DNA of 64,000 nucleotides from Cubamyces lactineus (taxonomy: Eukaryota > Basidiomycota > Agaricomycetes > Polyporales > Polyporaceae): positions 434,001-498,000 of the forward strand of contig JACDTU010000010.1 in the NCBI GenBank assembly GCA_022376465.1. Reading direction: 5' to 3'. The notes below the pieces were generated by a model. That model made no database searches. It worked only from the letters and a program-made list of their open reading frames with translations, and was not told where the DNA came from. Numbering within the stretch: the first letter of the stretch is position 1; each line of letters starts with the position of its first letter. Below, one piece after another: positions 47,646 through 58,918 of this stretch. The position numbers and the translations under genes were made by a program.

Positions 47646-49484
47646 TTATGCATCAGAAGAGTTGAGGGTGAGGTTCGCCATCGACGAGTCCAGCAAAGGC
47701 TGCTCGCTCCGGCTAGAGCTTGGTCTTGAAGAACTGATCAAAACGTATAGCATTGTCAACGACAGAACGTGCATGATAATGAAGTGATCATACCCATGGC
47801 TCTTGGGGTTCTTCCAGCCCCAGACCTTCCGCATCCAGTAGGCCATGTCGACCTTTTGCTGCATCATGCTCACAATCCAAGGATGCTCGAGCATCTCCTT
47901 CGGAATGGGCCGCATGGCGGGGTCGCGCGTCAATCTGTTGTGAGACAGGGGAGACGCACATTCAGTCCGTTGGCACAGACACCAGATCGCAGCGACGAAG
48001 GTGCACTCACGCCTTCTTGATAAAGTCCTTCATCTCCGCACTGTACACGATACCCTCCTCATCCTCCAGCTCAGGGGGCTATCATGGGAATGGATAGACA
48101 CGCGGGAGAAGATGATCAGTACACGAAGCTCAAACGGCTGGCACAGAAGACTCCGCATTCAGGCGCACGTACCTCATTCTGCGTGATATGCATCATCAGC
48201 TCGATCGCAGCCAGATCGTTAGGGAATGGGAATCTGTTTGTCACGAGCTCGAGGAGGGTAATGCCTGTGGACCAAACGTCTGATCGAATGGTGTACTCGA
48301 CGCCGGACAGGCGTTCCGGCTATATCATATCACGGTCAGTGAGTAATGGCTCCCTTCTCATGCCGCTTTCAAGCCACAAGCCCACTCACCGCCATGTACA
48401 GGCTCGTTCCAGTGAACGTCCCGGCCATGGAATTGATCAACTCGCCCGAGACGCCAAAGTCGCACAGCTTGACGACGCCCTCACGGGTGAGAAGGATGTT
48501 CGGCGGTTTGATGTCGCGGTGGATGGTCTTGCGTGAGTGCAGGTACGCGAGCCCTTGGAGGATCTTTTCACACGCAGACAGGTCAAGTCAGCATTCGCTC
48601 AACAACGGTGCCCCGTCCCGTCGTGACAGCTGTGGCGAAGCCGCCGACGGGCAACGGGGAAGAAGAAGCAGCAGGAGACGCACCCCCTCCGCGAGCCGCC
48701 CCGCGACCTTCTCGCCGACCCTGCCGCCGATCTCCCTCATGCGCTTACCAACGGACTCGAGCGAACCGCCCTCGCCGTACTCCATGAGCACCTTGACTTC
48801 GCTGCTGCTCGGGCTGATGTACGCGCCGTAGAAGTGGACGATGTTGACGTGCGAGGTGCTGGACGTGATCTTGATCTCGCGCAGCAACTGTTTCATGGGG
48901 GCTTCGAGCGTGGTGATCGTCTTGCGTGCCATAATAAGCCCCGTCCGCCGGTCGCGCACCTTGTACACCGCACCGCCCGCGCCCTCGCCAAGGCGGCCGA
49001 GTTCTTCGAGGACGTCGTCGGACCATTGATCGAATTCCTCCACCGTCTGGCGCAGGTTCTCCAAAGATACTGCAGGCGGGGGACGCGGCCGCGGTGAGAT
49101 AGTTGCGTCAGGGCGGATTGTGGGTTCGCTGGAGTTGTCACTGGTCGTCCGGGGTGCCGGAGAGGCGGCTTGTGGCTGCGGTCCACCTGCGTAGACATCA
49201 AAAGAACCATTTTTGAGGCTGTTGAAATCGATCTTTGGGAGAGCGGGTCTTCGCCTAGGTGAGGAGGCCATCATGGGCATGCCGCCTGTTGGTGTCGGTG
49301 AGCGGGAAAGGGAGGGAGCCGGCGCGGGCGGGGAGAGCAAGCTTGAGCCATTGGATGACTCCTTGAAGGTCTTACGGATATTGAGAGGAGCAACCTCCTG
49401 GGACGCGTAGGGAGCAGGAGACGTTGCTCTATGAGGAGGACGAGGACCCAGAGGCCTGACAGGGCTTGGGTGGAGCGACTGCAT
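47646..49484 (-). CDS. MKK1: MAP kinase kinase, cell-wall-integrity (Mkk1/Mkk2) type
   Basis: Six minus-strand exons (48684-49484, 48390-48563, 48173-48319, 48011-48078, 47794-47934, 47646-47733) encode about 472 residues. A Pro/Ser-rich N-terminus of roughly 170 residues is likely a docking or regulatory region. The kinase domain has the Gly loop [20 protein letters not shown] with the ATP lysine, [21 protein letters not shown], the activation loop [17 protein letters not shown] with the S-x3-T MEK phosphorylation sites, and [20 protein letters not shown]. The C-terminal [10 protein letters not shown] matches fungal Mkk1/2. It should be phosphorylated by Bck1 and act on the Slt2/Mpk1 MAP kinase; that pathway position is from family knowledge. 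The frame stays open to 49667, so a longer N-terminus is possible. Confidence 0.92.
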
Positions 49485-50148
49485 CGTGTCGAACGGCGAG
49501 GACGATGGTCGGGAGCAAGAGAGGGAGAGCAGCTGGAAGGTCGCAACGGCAGCGCGAGCTCGATCGACTGCTATAGACGCCACAAGCAGCTCTCCCACGT
49601 GGCCCTGCTGGAAGGGGGATTGCCTAACTCCGGAATCCCAACACCCCCCATCGCCGCCCACAGACAACGTCCACGGTCATCGTCCGCTTCCACCAGTCTC
49701 AAAGAATACGCGAAGCCCCTCCTGAGCATCGCTCCTTTCCCTCGTCCGGCCCAGACACACACGCCGCCTTCGCATTCGGACACACACCCATGCCCTTTGA
49801 TTCTAATCGTGGGTCGTTCTATAGGACTACCGATACACGAACGCATGGCCACGCGTGGCTTCTATACACCCTACACGCCCCGGTTCTATGGTACAACCCA
49901 GTGACAACAGTTCGATTGAAAGACATGGTACACGCGCTCGGATGCTTCACACAATATACATGCGTCCAAAAGTCGGAGAAATAACTGACCGATTCGACGA
50001 GAACACGACGACGCCAGGCAACACCGCGCAGTGCGCTCCTTCGGAAATTCGGACTGCGCGATCCACCTTAAGCGTTCATATCCTTGTTAGCGCAGTCGTC
50101 TCGGGACCGAAACGTGTCGGACTCACTTACTGAGAGAGAAAAAACTCT
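49485..50148. other. Intergenic between MKK and the low-complexity gene
   Basis: About 0.66 kb containing the MKK promoter and the 3' side of the next minus-strand gene. Short frames overlap and lack domains. Confidence 0.5.
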
Positions 50149-52802
50149 TCACGACTTGACCATCATGCCGCCGTCGACCCTTTCCGCCCCATGGATCGCG
50201 CTCACTCCGCCGCCTCTGCCCCTTCTACCCCTTCCGCCTCGCTTTTGTCCCCTGCCTCGATTGCTTTCAAACCGCTGGCCTCCATCTTTGACAAAAGGAC
50301 TGCTACCGTGACGACGCTGGGCTTCTTTGACAGCCTGTGCTTCGCCGCGACCGGCCGGCCCGGAAGTCTTGCCTGGGACGCTCGGGAGTCTGACATTCGC
50401 CGTGATGTTGTGCGTCTTGTTTGTGGTAGCTCCGACGTCAGCCATCCCATACTGGGCGCTCAGCGCGTCGCCCAACATCCCGAAGGACGCGGGATTGGTG
50501 TTGGGCCGACCCGTTGGTGATAGGTACAAGTGCAATCCAGATGCCCCGGACCCAGCGACTTGAGCATGGGCGCGAGCCTGCGTGGGCGGTGTCCGACCGC
50601 TGTCGACGCTAGAAGCATAGTCCTCTTCTGGTACGATTGAAAGCCGGCGTTGCATCAACTTGCTGAGTGGAATCGAGCGAGCGTGCTGCGAGAGACTAGT
50701 CGCCGTAGTTTCATGAGATGAGATCGGTGAGGGCGGCACCACCAATGTGGGCCCCTGTGGGCGGCCTTTCGTGCCATATAAAGACGCCGCATTATATGGC
50801 GTGTTGGGTGGGGGCTTCGGGACGACTGGGGACTGACCCACCCCTCGCGCAGGCGAAGACAATTGGCGGCTCAACTCGCTTTCCAGTTGTTGAGCGTCGA
50901 TCGCGGGCTCTGGTGCTGCTCGCCTGCGAGCATATTCCGCAGCGAGTCGCGGCGGAAGTCTATGAGCATTCCCATTGATCTGAGCTGCAGGTGCCAAGCT
51001 GTTCATATGCATCTTGCGATAGTCGAACACGCCAGGCGCAGCACTTAGGGCGTGCTGCGAGGTCTCGAAGCCAGACATAGACTGCAGATACTCTGGGCTG
51101 AGTTGAGACAAACCAGCAGCAGCGAGCATCTCGGGAGAAAGTAGTCCACTCTGATAAGGCGAAAAGCTAGAAGACCAGATAGGCGAGCTCGAGCTAGGGG
51201 GTGTAGGGAGCAGGCCTTGTAGCTGTTGCTGCCGATACTTCTGAACCTGAGCCAGACCAAAAGCCGAAAGCTGAGCGGAAGAGAGCCCTTGTGGGTAGCC
51301 AGAGGCCGGAGCCAGATCGTCCAAAGCGATGGGGGAGCGAGAAGACCTGATAGACTCCAGCAGCGACAAGGCGGGCTCCACAGAGACAGAGGGCTTCAGA
51401 GACCTGCCAAGGTGGCTAGTATTCATAGGAGGCGACAGTCCATGGTTTCTAAGACGCTCCTGAGCGAAGATCATAGCCTGCAGTTCGGGACTAAGGTCGT
51501 ACACAAGCTCAGGCGTAGGAAGTTGATGCTGGAACGAAGACTGCCATTGAGCAGTACGAGCAGCTGAGACAGCGGCGGGGTCCGGGTGGTTGCTAACAAG
51601 TCTACCGAGGTCGATCGGCTCCGAGTGCTTGAGGATGAAATCCGGAGGCGCCGGAAGCTGCTGGACTACTTGGCGGGGGATGATTTCTTCATGCCCTGGC
51701 AAGGAGCGATTCCGCACCTGTGTATCCATAATTCGTTTAGCACCCACCGTAGGGCGCTTCGCCTCCTGCTTGGATTTCGACTGCACTTCTGCAGTATGTT
51801 TCTTTGGTGCCGGTTGGGACGATGCCATGCGGGATGGACGGTTGGCTTTTGCCTCGTCAGCATCGAGTCCCCAAATAACGCGAGGTAAACTCTCGGGTTC
51901 TTCGATGATGGTGCCCTCGGCACCGCTTTAGTTCTTTGTGTCAGCATGCTGTATCGTTCCGAAACGTGCAGACCTACGAGGGGCATCGAGCATATGGCAA
52001 GGATAACGGACCATGTAAAGCGGGTATTGGTCGCGGAGGAGATTCTGCCCATGCAAGCCAGCCTACGTTAGAACGGTCAGAATGGTGTGGATGTATGCTC
52101 AACAGTACTACCTTCTTGCTCGGAATCCGAAGATAGATCGTCAGGGCGAGGGCGAAGAAAATCACTGGAGAGTTGATTGCTATTGTTGGCAATGATGACG
52201 ACCGAGTCCGGAGAGGACGGGGCGGACGGAGTATAAGGAACATCCGTGGCTTGAGACTTGACGCGGACGCGAGTATGCTCCTCATCATCGGAGCCAAAGG
52301 GATCGCCCGCATTGGTTGAGATGTCTAGTCCTTCAGATGGCCTCCGTGGTGGCGCGGCAGGCATGGAGACGACGCGAGCGGTCTTCTTTCCGAGCACCCT
52401 TTTCATAGTAAATTTGGGGGTTGCCTCTGGAAGAGAGAACACCCTCGACGACGGCTGTCTACCGAGGATGGTTGTAGGGCGGTTCACAGGAAGCTGACCG
52501 CGTTTGTATGCGCGGGTAGTTGTGGTCATTGAACGATTGGCATCGGAACTGACCGAATCGAACGAAATATCTTGTGTATGTTGGGCTTGACTGTATGCGC
52601 TGTCTGTATAGCTAGGAGAGCGAGAATGAGAACGAGCGGACAAGAGCGGAGACAACTCGACAGATGGGTCGTTGGTAGGCTCTTGAGGGATGGCGGCTTC
52701 TGGGATGGGAGCGGTTGCGCATATAGAAGCCTGGTTGGAGTAGTCGGTTTGTACGCCGCACTCCGTATATTCTTTACCGGCGGGGCGAGCGAGCGACAGC
52801 AT
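50149..52802 (-). CDS. Large low-complexity protein, unknown function
   Basis: Three minus-strand exons close in phase (52112-52802, 51978-52062, 50149-51925) and give at least 850 residues. The protein is rich in Ser, Pro, Gln and Ala with no globular domain recognised. Notable parts are an early acidic/Ser region (SSDSEQE), a block of LSPEL/LSPEM/LSPEY motifs around coding position 51060-51530, a basic segment with RRRLSIVPEE-like spacing (MQRRLSIVPEEDY, a possible kinase site), and a C-terminal Arg/Gly-rich stretch (RGRGQKRGGRGRRGRGGG) suited to RNA binding. The frame remains open upstream of 52802, so an additional 5' exon may be missing. It looks like a disordered regulatory protein; function cannot be assigned. 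Confidence 0.7.
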
Positions 52803-53076
52803 ATTGCAATTAGGCGAGCTTGATGAAGACGACGAGGGATTTGAAGTCGAACATGAACGTTCTTGTCAAGAGGTGAGAAAGCGGAGCTTCAAATCGCGTC
52901 CCCAAGACGCGTCCGTCACAACGTGACGGGAAAGTGAAGAGTTAGTAAACTTCAGTCCCTCGGACTTGGAGTGGAGCCTAGCACTGGTCGCGAGCCACTG
53001 TGCCCATACTGCGTTTCGCCTCATAGCGACAACCTGTGAAATATGAATGGTGGTACAACAAACAACAACGATATCT

Positions 53077-54429
53077 CTACTTCTTTTGGAAGAAAGTCGA
53101 TAATTTAGCCATACCCTTGATGTTCGCCTTCTTCAACTGTTCGACACCATGGGTTCCTTTAGCCTTACGTTTCTTGTCGTTACCTGAATCCTTCTGGTCT
53201 TTGCTCTCCCTGGCCTCTACCGCGTTCATGTTCACTGCGGCGAGGGCCATAGCCTCCTCCTTGAGACTTCTTGTGTAGGCATCAAGAGAGGCGAAACTGC
53301 CATGTGCAAGCCGAGTTAGGGCTGCGTGATGCAACGAAAGGAAATTACCACGTACTCGTAAGAGGACAATAGCGTATCATAGACGTCGCGAGGCAAGTAT
53401 TGCGAAACGAGATCGCACGCCATCCGGACGCGAGCCACTGCGAAGATCAAGACATCAGGGGTGGATGTTGGGTGGAATGCGGTATACTCACAGGCCAAAA
53501 GGGATTCCTTTCCGTCCTCCATAAGACCATCTTTTGCGAGGCTACGGTTCAGAGTGCGCGATACTTCGCCGATACTTTGGTCTGACAACCGCGCTACTTT
53601 GACGCGAAGATATTGCAGCAACTTCTCCTTCGAGTATCGGAAGACGGTAATCTCAGGGGTGATCTCTGACACGTACATGAGGGAAAGCGACTTCGTTCAT
53701 ATCGCCACACATACCCTTGAAATCGCATATTCGCCGCATTGCTATGTGTGTGCAGCGCAAAGACGATAATTGTTGGATGTCTTCGAGAGAAATGGGTGTG
53801 TCTCCTTCGAGGCTAGGGGCAGCCATAATCGTCGAAGCGGCCTGTTCAAATATATCGTCTGCGGGACGGAAGTTGCCTGCCGTGCCATCGGTCTGCGAAG
53901 ATGTGAGAATCATGGTAGAAACGGTGACGGGCCAACGTACGGGTATAGTAGCTTTCAGTATGGGTATAAGCAGGAACGCAGGGTCAATAGGGTTCATCAC
54001 CAGCAGCTTGCCGTCTGTAGACTTGCATTGGTGAGGCGGACAGGGCACACGTGAGACAAACGCACCTTCTACCACCTCTTCTTCCATGAACCACGACCTA
54101 CGATTTGGTGGAGACACAGCCTGTATTTCAAGCATCGTACTGGTCTGCAAGGTTTCATGGGGAAGAAAAAGTGCAGAGATTCCTTGAAACTAGTAATTCA
54201 GTACCATCTCCGTGCTCTGGGTTTATACACCACATACCGGTACGCGGATGCGGTAGTCGCAGAAAGCGTAGCCCTCCAGTAGTTTCAGCATCAATCTCCC
54301 TGTCCCCATCTTGTTGGAGCTGGCTCGAGAGCGACTGCAAAAGATCTAGGACCCGGTTGAATGTTTCTTCCCACTGACGACACGACCGTTGAGTTTACCA
54401 GCAGGTAGAACACCAAAATGACACGCCAT
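53077..54429 (-). CDS. RNH202: Ribonuclease H2 subunit B
   Basis: Eight minus-strand exons (54414-54429, 54238-54366, 54066-54182, 53941-54014, 53715-53892, 53492-53665, 53356-53437, 53077-53296) give about 329 residues. Typical blocks are LRFLRLPHPRTG, the triple-barrel segment DGKLLVMNPIDPAFLLIPIL, FRYSKEKLLQYLRVKVARL, VRMACDLVSQYLPRDVYDTL followed by SYDFASLDAY, and the C-terminal LKKANIKGMAKLSTFFQKK. That last motif resembles the PIP-box end that tethers RNase H2 to PCNA. The heterotrimer removes ribonucleotides and R-loops from DNA. The first exon is uncertain: a GTGTTC donor after MACHF gives a 47-nt intron, while a GTAAAC donor after MACHFGVLPA would give a 32-nt intron. Both keep phase. 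Confidence 0.9.
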
Positions 54430-54765
54430 GCTCCAAGTTCTCCCAAGTTAAACGCGTTGTATGAGGGAAAGGGAAAACAGCCCAGCTATGAGAGATACAG
54501 CAGAGTAGTGCGCGATAGTAAGACGGGAGAGACGCGCCCGAGACGCGCCTGTGGCAAGCGTGAACGCGTTGTATGGCCTTGTTTGCATTGTGGCTACCAT
54601 TCCACTGTCATTCACAGTAAATATCATCGTCCTGCTTAAAGGACGTCGATTTTGAACAACCTCAAGGTGCTTGCAGTGGTACGGCGCCCGGTAATAACGG
54701 GTCGTAAGCCTATCAGGACGTTTGCGTACTAGGTGCTGAAACTTCCACTCCAATAGCACCGATCA
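54430..54765. promoter_or_regulatory. Divergent promoter region between RNH202 and TASP1
   Basis: 336 bp separate the two divergently oriented start codons, so this region probably carries both promoters. No clear TATA element or repeated operator was recognised. Confidence 0.45.
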
Positions 54766-56512
54766 ATGATGGAGATTCCCTCGGAGAACTCGGGCTCTCC
54801 GTTGCGGATTATTGCAGTGCACGGAGGTGCAGGCATTCATGCGCGTTCACAGATATCTGACGCAGAAATCAAGAAAGCCTTACGCATGTAGGTACCAACG
54901 CCCTGTCAACGACTCACTGAACGGTTGGGTGCAGGGCCTGCACCCGCGCCTTGGCTCGCGGCGACAAAGCGCTGCAAGGCGTAGTCGAAGCGGTTACGGT
55001 ACTTGAAGACGAAGAATGTCTCAACGCCGGTAAGTCGTTTATCTTAAATGTGTATTAGGGAAGGGGACCAACTCACATATTGTAGGATATGGGTCTAATC
55101 TGACCTTGAGCGGAGATGTCGAATGCGATGCCTCCATAATGGATGGTAATACAGGCGACTTTGGTGCAGTCGGCGCCGTTGGAGGTGGGTTTTGTACGCA
55201 TATTGAACTATGTGCGCATGTGCGATGGTCCGTGTACAGGTGCAAAGAATCCCATTGCACTAGCACACAAAGTTCTTCAATACTCCCGTATGCCTGACCC
55301 GCTTGGGCGAATACCGCCTCTGTACGTCCTCTGCCTGTGCGTGCAACCTGGACATATAGCTTCACGCCAACGTAGCCTCCTGGTATCTAAAGGCGCAGAA
55401 GACTTCGCTCGAATACGAGGTATGACATGCTCGCCCGAATCCATGATTACGCCTCGAGCATCTCTCGAATGGCAAAAGTGGAAAGGCTTGCTCGAGACTG
55501 CACAGGCTGCATCGACCGAGGCAGGCATTCCACCACCTGGTCAAGGCTCGCATAGTCCGTGCTTAGAAGGCTTTCGCGACCGACAAGACACCGTAGGTGC
55601 GGTCGTTATGGATGAAGCGAGTCTTATGGCTGCGGGAGTTTCAAGGTGACATGGTTCTGTCCAGAGAAGGCATCTACACTCATGCACGCCGGAAACAGTG
55701 GAGGGTTGCTCCTCAAACATCCTGGGCGCATCGGTGAAGTATGTATTGATTAACTCGTTAACCAGAGTATGCCCACCGCAATCTCCTGAATACCCAATGC
55801 AGGCAGCCATATACGGTGCTGGATGCTGGGCTACTCCTCATACAGCATGTAGTGTATCAGGTGGGTCTTCTAGACAGGGATTCTTCATACATCAAAGACA
55901 ATCTCTGTAGGTGCGGGAGAGTATATCACGAGGGCGGCGCTGGCGCGAACTGTATGTGAAGCCGTGGAGGCTGCTGGAGACGATGGAGACATCCACAGCA
56001 TCCTCGACGCCATCCTTGGGGAGCAATTCCACCGTACGCACCTCGAGACCGTCCACTTGATCCCAGACTGACACACTAGACTCCGCCCCGACAGGGGTAT
56101 GCCTGCAACGAGGTGAGACCTCGCCACAGGCTGGAGTGCTCTTGCTAGTCAAGGAACTCGATGACGACGGGCACCAGAAACGTAGGTGCGACTCCACGCT
56201 CTCCGCAGATCGCCCTAGTCACCCGTCTGCCCCTGCGAAGCCCGTCTTTGGTGCGCCTTCACGACGGAGAGTATGGCAATCGGATACGCCTCTAGCTCCT
56301 CGCCCAAGCCCAGCGTACGTCCCCACCCCGATCTACAACCTAGAAGCTTGGTCTGGCCAGCTCATCAGACGACGACGGCTTTCCCAGGCAATGATACTGC
56401 GCCGCCCGGCGCGTACCTCCGGGACGAGTGCTTCCGTCTATATCGCCGCTCTGCCGCTGCATCATTAGCTAGCCATTTTCGAGCCATAACCGTATCTTGC
56501 GTTTGTAGATGA
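54766..56512 (+). CDS. TASP1: Taspase 1-like threonine aspartase
   Basis: Ten exons (54766-54887, 54935-55029, 55086-55184, 55240-55321, 55376-55645, 55699-55738, 55803-55860, 55911-56033, 56095-56181, 56241-56512) encode about 415 residues. It is an Ntn-hydrolase of the isoaspartyl peptidase/asparaginase family: IIAVHGGAGIHARS, LARGDKALQGVVEAVTVLED, NAGYGSNLTLSGDVECDASI, then the autocleavage site QDTVGAVVMDE with the nucleophile Thr at about residue 205, SGGLLLKHPGRIGEAAIYGAG, and the taspase-like ending LWCAFTTESMAIGYA. Animal taspase 1 cleaves MLL and TFIIA after Asp; the fungal substrate is not known from sequence. The last 60 or so residues after the GYA motif (to 56512) look low-complexity, so the true C-terminus or a further intron near 56315 is uncertain. 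Confidence 0.9.
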
Positions 56513-57125
56513 GCCTCTCCGCTGTACTACTAGTTCCGACGCACTCAGACGTAATATTACTTCCACCACCACGTCTCCGCGCACTAGGCTGCGGCGCCCG
56601 ACGGGTTCTCATACTCAGGCCTGACGTCTGCGCCTTCACTCGAGCGTTATGGAATCGCAGCCCCGTCTTCGCCGCGCGTCACGGGTCCCCCTGGCACACA
56701 CACACAATAGTCGGCATATTGCGTTTCAATCTATCATATCGCGGTCAATCGCCGAACGAGAATATCGCGCAGCGCTGTATTAGGACACACAGGGAGTCAC
56801 CAGAACGATATCGCAATCACCGCCGAGCAGACAGTGGACACCGCGGGTTCTCATGCTCCTACCAACTTGCTCTGACAGTGAGTGAGAACGCAATCAAACC
56901 CAAGCTCGTGAAGCCTCCATGCCGCCCCACGGCCGCCAGCCTTGCGGGACAGAACCGCTAGAAGGCAGCTGCCCAGAACCCAAGGACCCGAACGCTGGGG
57001 TGACCATCCTTCTCCCGTCCGATCGAGGAACGGTTTGACAAGTCCTAGTGACAGCGGCAACGCGAGGCTTCCGCGTTGTGTTGCACTGAAGGGTGCTTGT
57101 TCGGAAAAACCCATCAGTCGCTTGA
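56513..57125. other. Convergent intergenic region between TASP1 and TFB4
   Basis: About 0.6 kb between two convergent stop codons. Overlapping short frames without domains are present; the region should contain both 3' ends. Confidence 0.5.
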
Positions 57126-58608
57126 TTAACCTGGCCGAGGGGTCGCGGGAGCCGCGACGCCGTTCCGCTGGGAGGGCGGTCGAGCGGGCGTGCCTGGGGC
57201 GGAGGCTGGCAGCGCCAGCGGGCGGGATGCGTTAAGACGCTGTAGAGTCTTGATCGGAAACTTTGTTCTGTATGGGAGAGCGGAGAGGTTAGACCGAGAT
57301 TGTCCTCGAAAGGGCGAGGCGGGACGAGAGCGGCGAATCATTACGAAAGGCAAAGTCGTCGAAGCTAGGTAATGAATCGCGATAAGACACTAACCGGCAG
57401 GTAGAGCAAACCGGCACCGGTTGGCAGAAGACTGTAGTGAATAGAGGAAATAAGCCAATATTTCGCAAGTGTGAGGTAATTAGACACCCACTGGATAAGC
57501 ACACCGAGCAGACGAATCCAATCTCGACTATTCTCTTGTGGCAGAAGCAGGCAGCCCTAAAGTCCACTCTGTCCTGCGTAGGTACAGCGATGAGCTGTCG
57601 AATAGCTGGAGGCGGCAGGAAGGACATCTTCGAAATTCTCAGTAAATCCCCGCCTCTCTGTGTATAAGCACCATACCATCATGTACTGCAAGAGTGCATC
57701 TGGTTTCTCGACCTGCACATATGCACCACCGGTGAGATGCGCTGCCTGCTGCAGGAAGACATTCTCTGCTCCGAAGATCTTGCAGACGTCAATCGTAACT
57801 TTCTACACCCCCATTGCGCGTGAAGCCTTGTCCCTGTATGCAGAGTCTAAGCAGTACGCTCACCAGCTTCTGAGCTGAGAAAATCGAGTTCATGATGGGG
57901 ATATATGTGGACGATTGGTCAGGCGAGACAGACAGGACGAGGATCCGAGGGTCGACGGATACTGGAGAGCCCTCTCCGCCAGAAGTAGGTGTCGAAGTAC
58001 TAGAAGTGACCCTATTGATGTCTATCGACCGGTTAGTGCGAGTCGCAGTGGGCTTGGTGTATGGGAACTTACAGCAAAGTGCTTTCGTTAAGCATCCTAC
58101 AAGGCCAATGGGTGCTGCGAGAAAGAGGGTTCGCTGTAGGGTACCGACGAGCGGGAAACATGGGAGACTCACCTTTTTCCGCTGCATTCTCAAACGACTC
58201 CAAACGCTCCGCTAACGAGTTCATTACCGTCGCGTCAAGGGCCTTGAAGGGACGGTACGTGTTGGAGTCCGTGGGCTCATTGTCTGTGGCCGTCACCTCT
58301 CCGGTAGAGGAGTACAAGAGAACGCTTCATACGTGCGCAGTTTTGAGAGCCCCGCATTGCACCAGAGTGTCAAGACACGCCGGAAAGCTCGCCGAAACGC
58401 AAGCGTTCACACACCTTTGCCCAGGTAATGCGCCAAAGACTGCCAGCGTATTCTCGTCCTTGCACGCGATGTGCGCGTTCAGAAACGCTAGCAGTTGCGA
58501 TAAGAACGTTTGCAGGGAGATTCCGGGAGGGTTGCTTGACTGTGCGCAGAGAGCCCATTGTGTCGGAGAAAGGTCAATGATCACACTGAGGTGCGAAGGT
58601 TTGTCCAT
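57126..58608 (-). CDS. TFB4: TFIIH core subunit TFB4 / p34
   Basis: Eight minus-strand exons (58415-58608, 58173-58324, 58073-58096, 57864-58021, 57677-57802, 57492-57627, 57395-57431, 57126-57267) give about 322 residues, the usual size. The von Willebrand A-like domain starts LSVIIDLSPTQWAL and continues FLSQLLAFLNAHIACKDENT, YIPIMNSIFSAQKL, KVTIDVCKIFGAENVFLQQA and HLTGGAYVQVEKPDALLQYM. The C4 zinc finger follows with FRAACFCHKRIVEIGFVCSV and CLSIFCQPVPVCSTC. TFB4 partners the p44/Ssl1 subunit in the TFIIH core used for promoter opening and nucleotide excision repair. Exon 3 is only 24 nt. The C-terminal tail is Pro/Ala-rich and not conserved. Confidence 0.95.
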
Positions 58609-58918
58609 TTTGCATCAATGCTTTCCGTGGGGTATCCTCCCAAGAATGTAAGCACAGGTCAAGAGAGCGTACGATATCAGCAGCGTCTTTGCGTGAGCGG
58701 CATGAGCGGCGAAGAAGGTGTTAGTAGCGGGTCAAGAGATGGGATCGACCGCCACAAGCGCGTACCACGGCGCGCTTTGTGAGGCTCACAGCACCGGAAG
58801 CGCTCGCGAGGGCAGAAGTTGACTTGCCACTACATGCTCAAAATGAGGAGATCAATATAGAAAAGTACGTTATATTGACTATGCGCATAACAAGTATACC
58901 AGTAGTATTAAAGACTGG
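58609..58918. other. Short intergenic region between SNAPC3 and TFB4
   Basis: About 310 bp between the stop codon of SNAPC3 and the start of TFB4, both on the minus strand. It is AT-richer near 58850-58910 and has no coding signal. It should hold the SNAPC3 3' end and TFB4 promoter. Confidence 0.5.

Noticed and set aside
50079..50110. tRNA-like 5' half (TTAGCGCAGTCG)
   Set aside because: It resembles the 5' part and A box of an elongator tRNA-Met, but no anticodon stem, T arm or B box follows.
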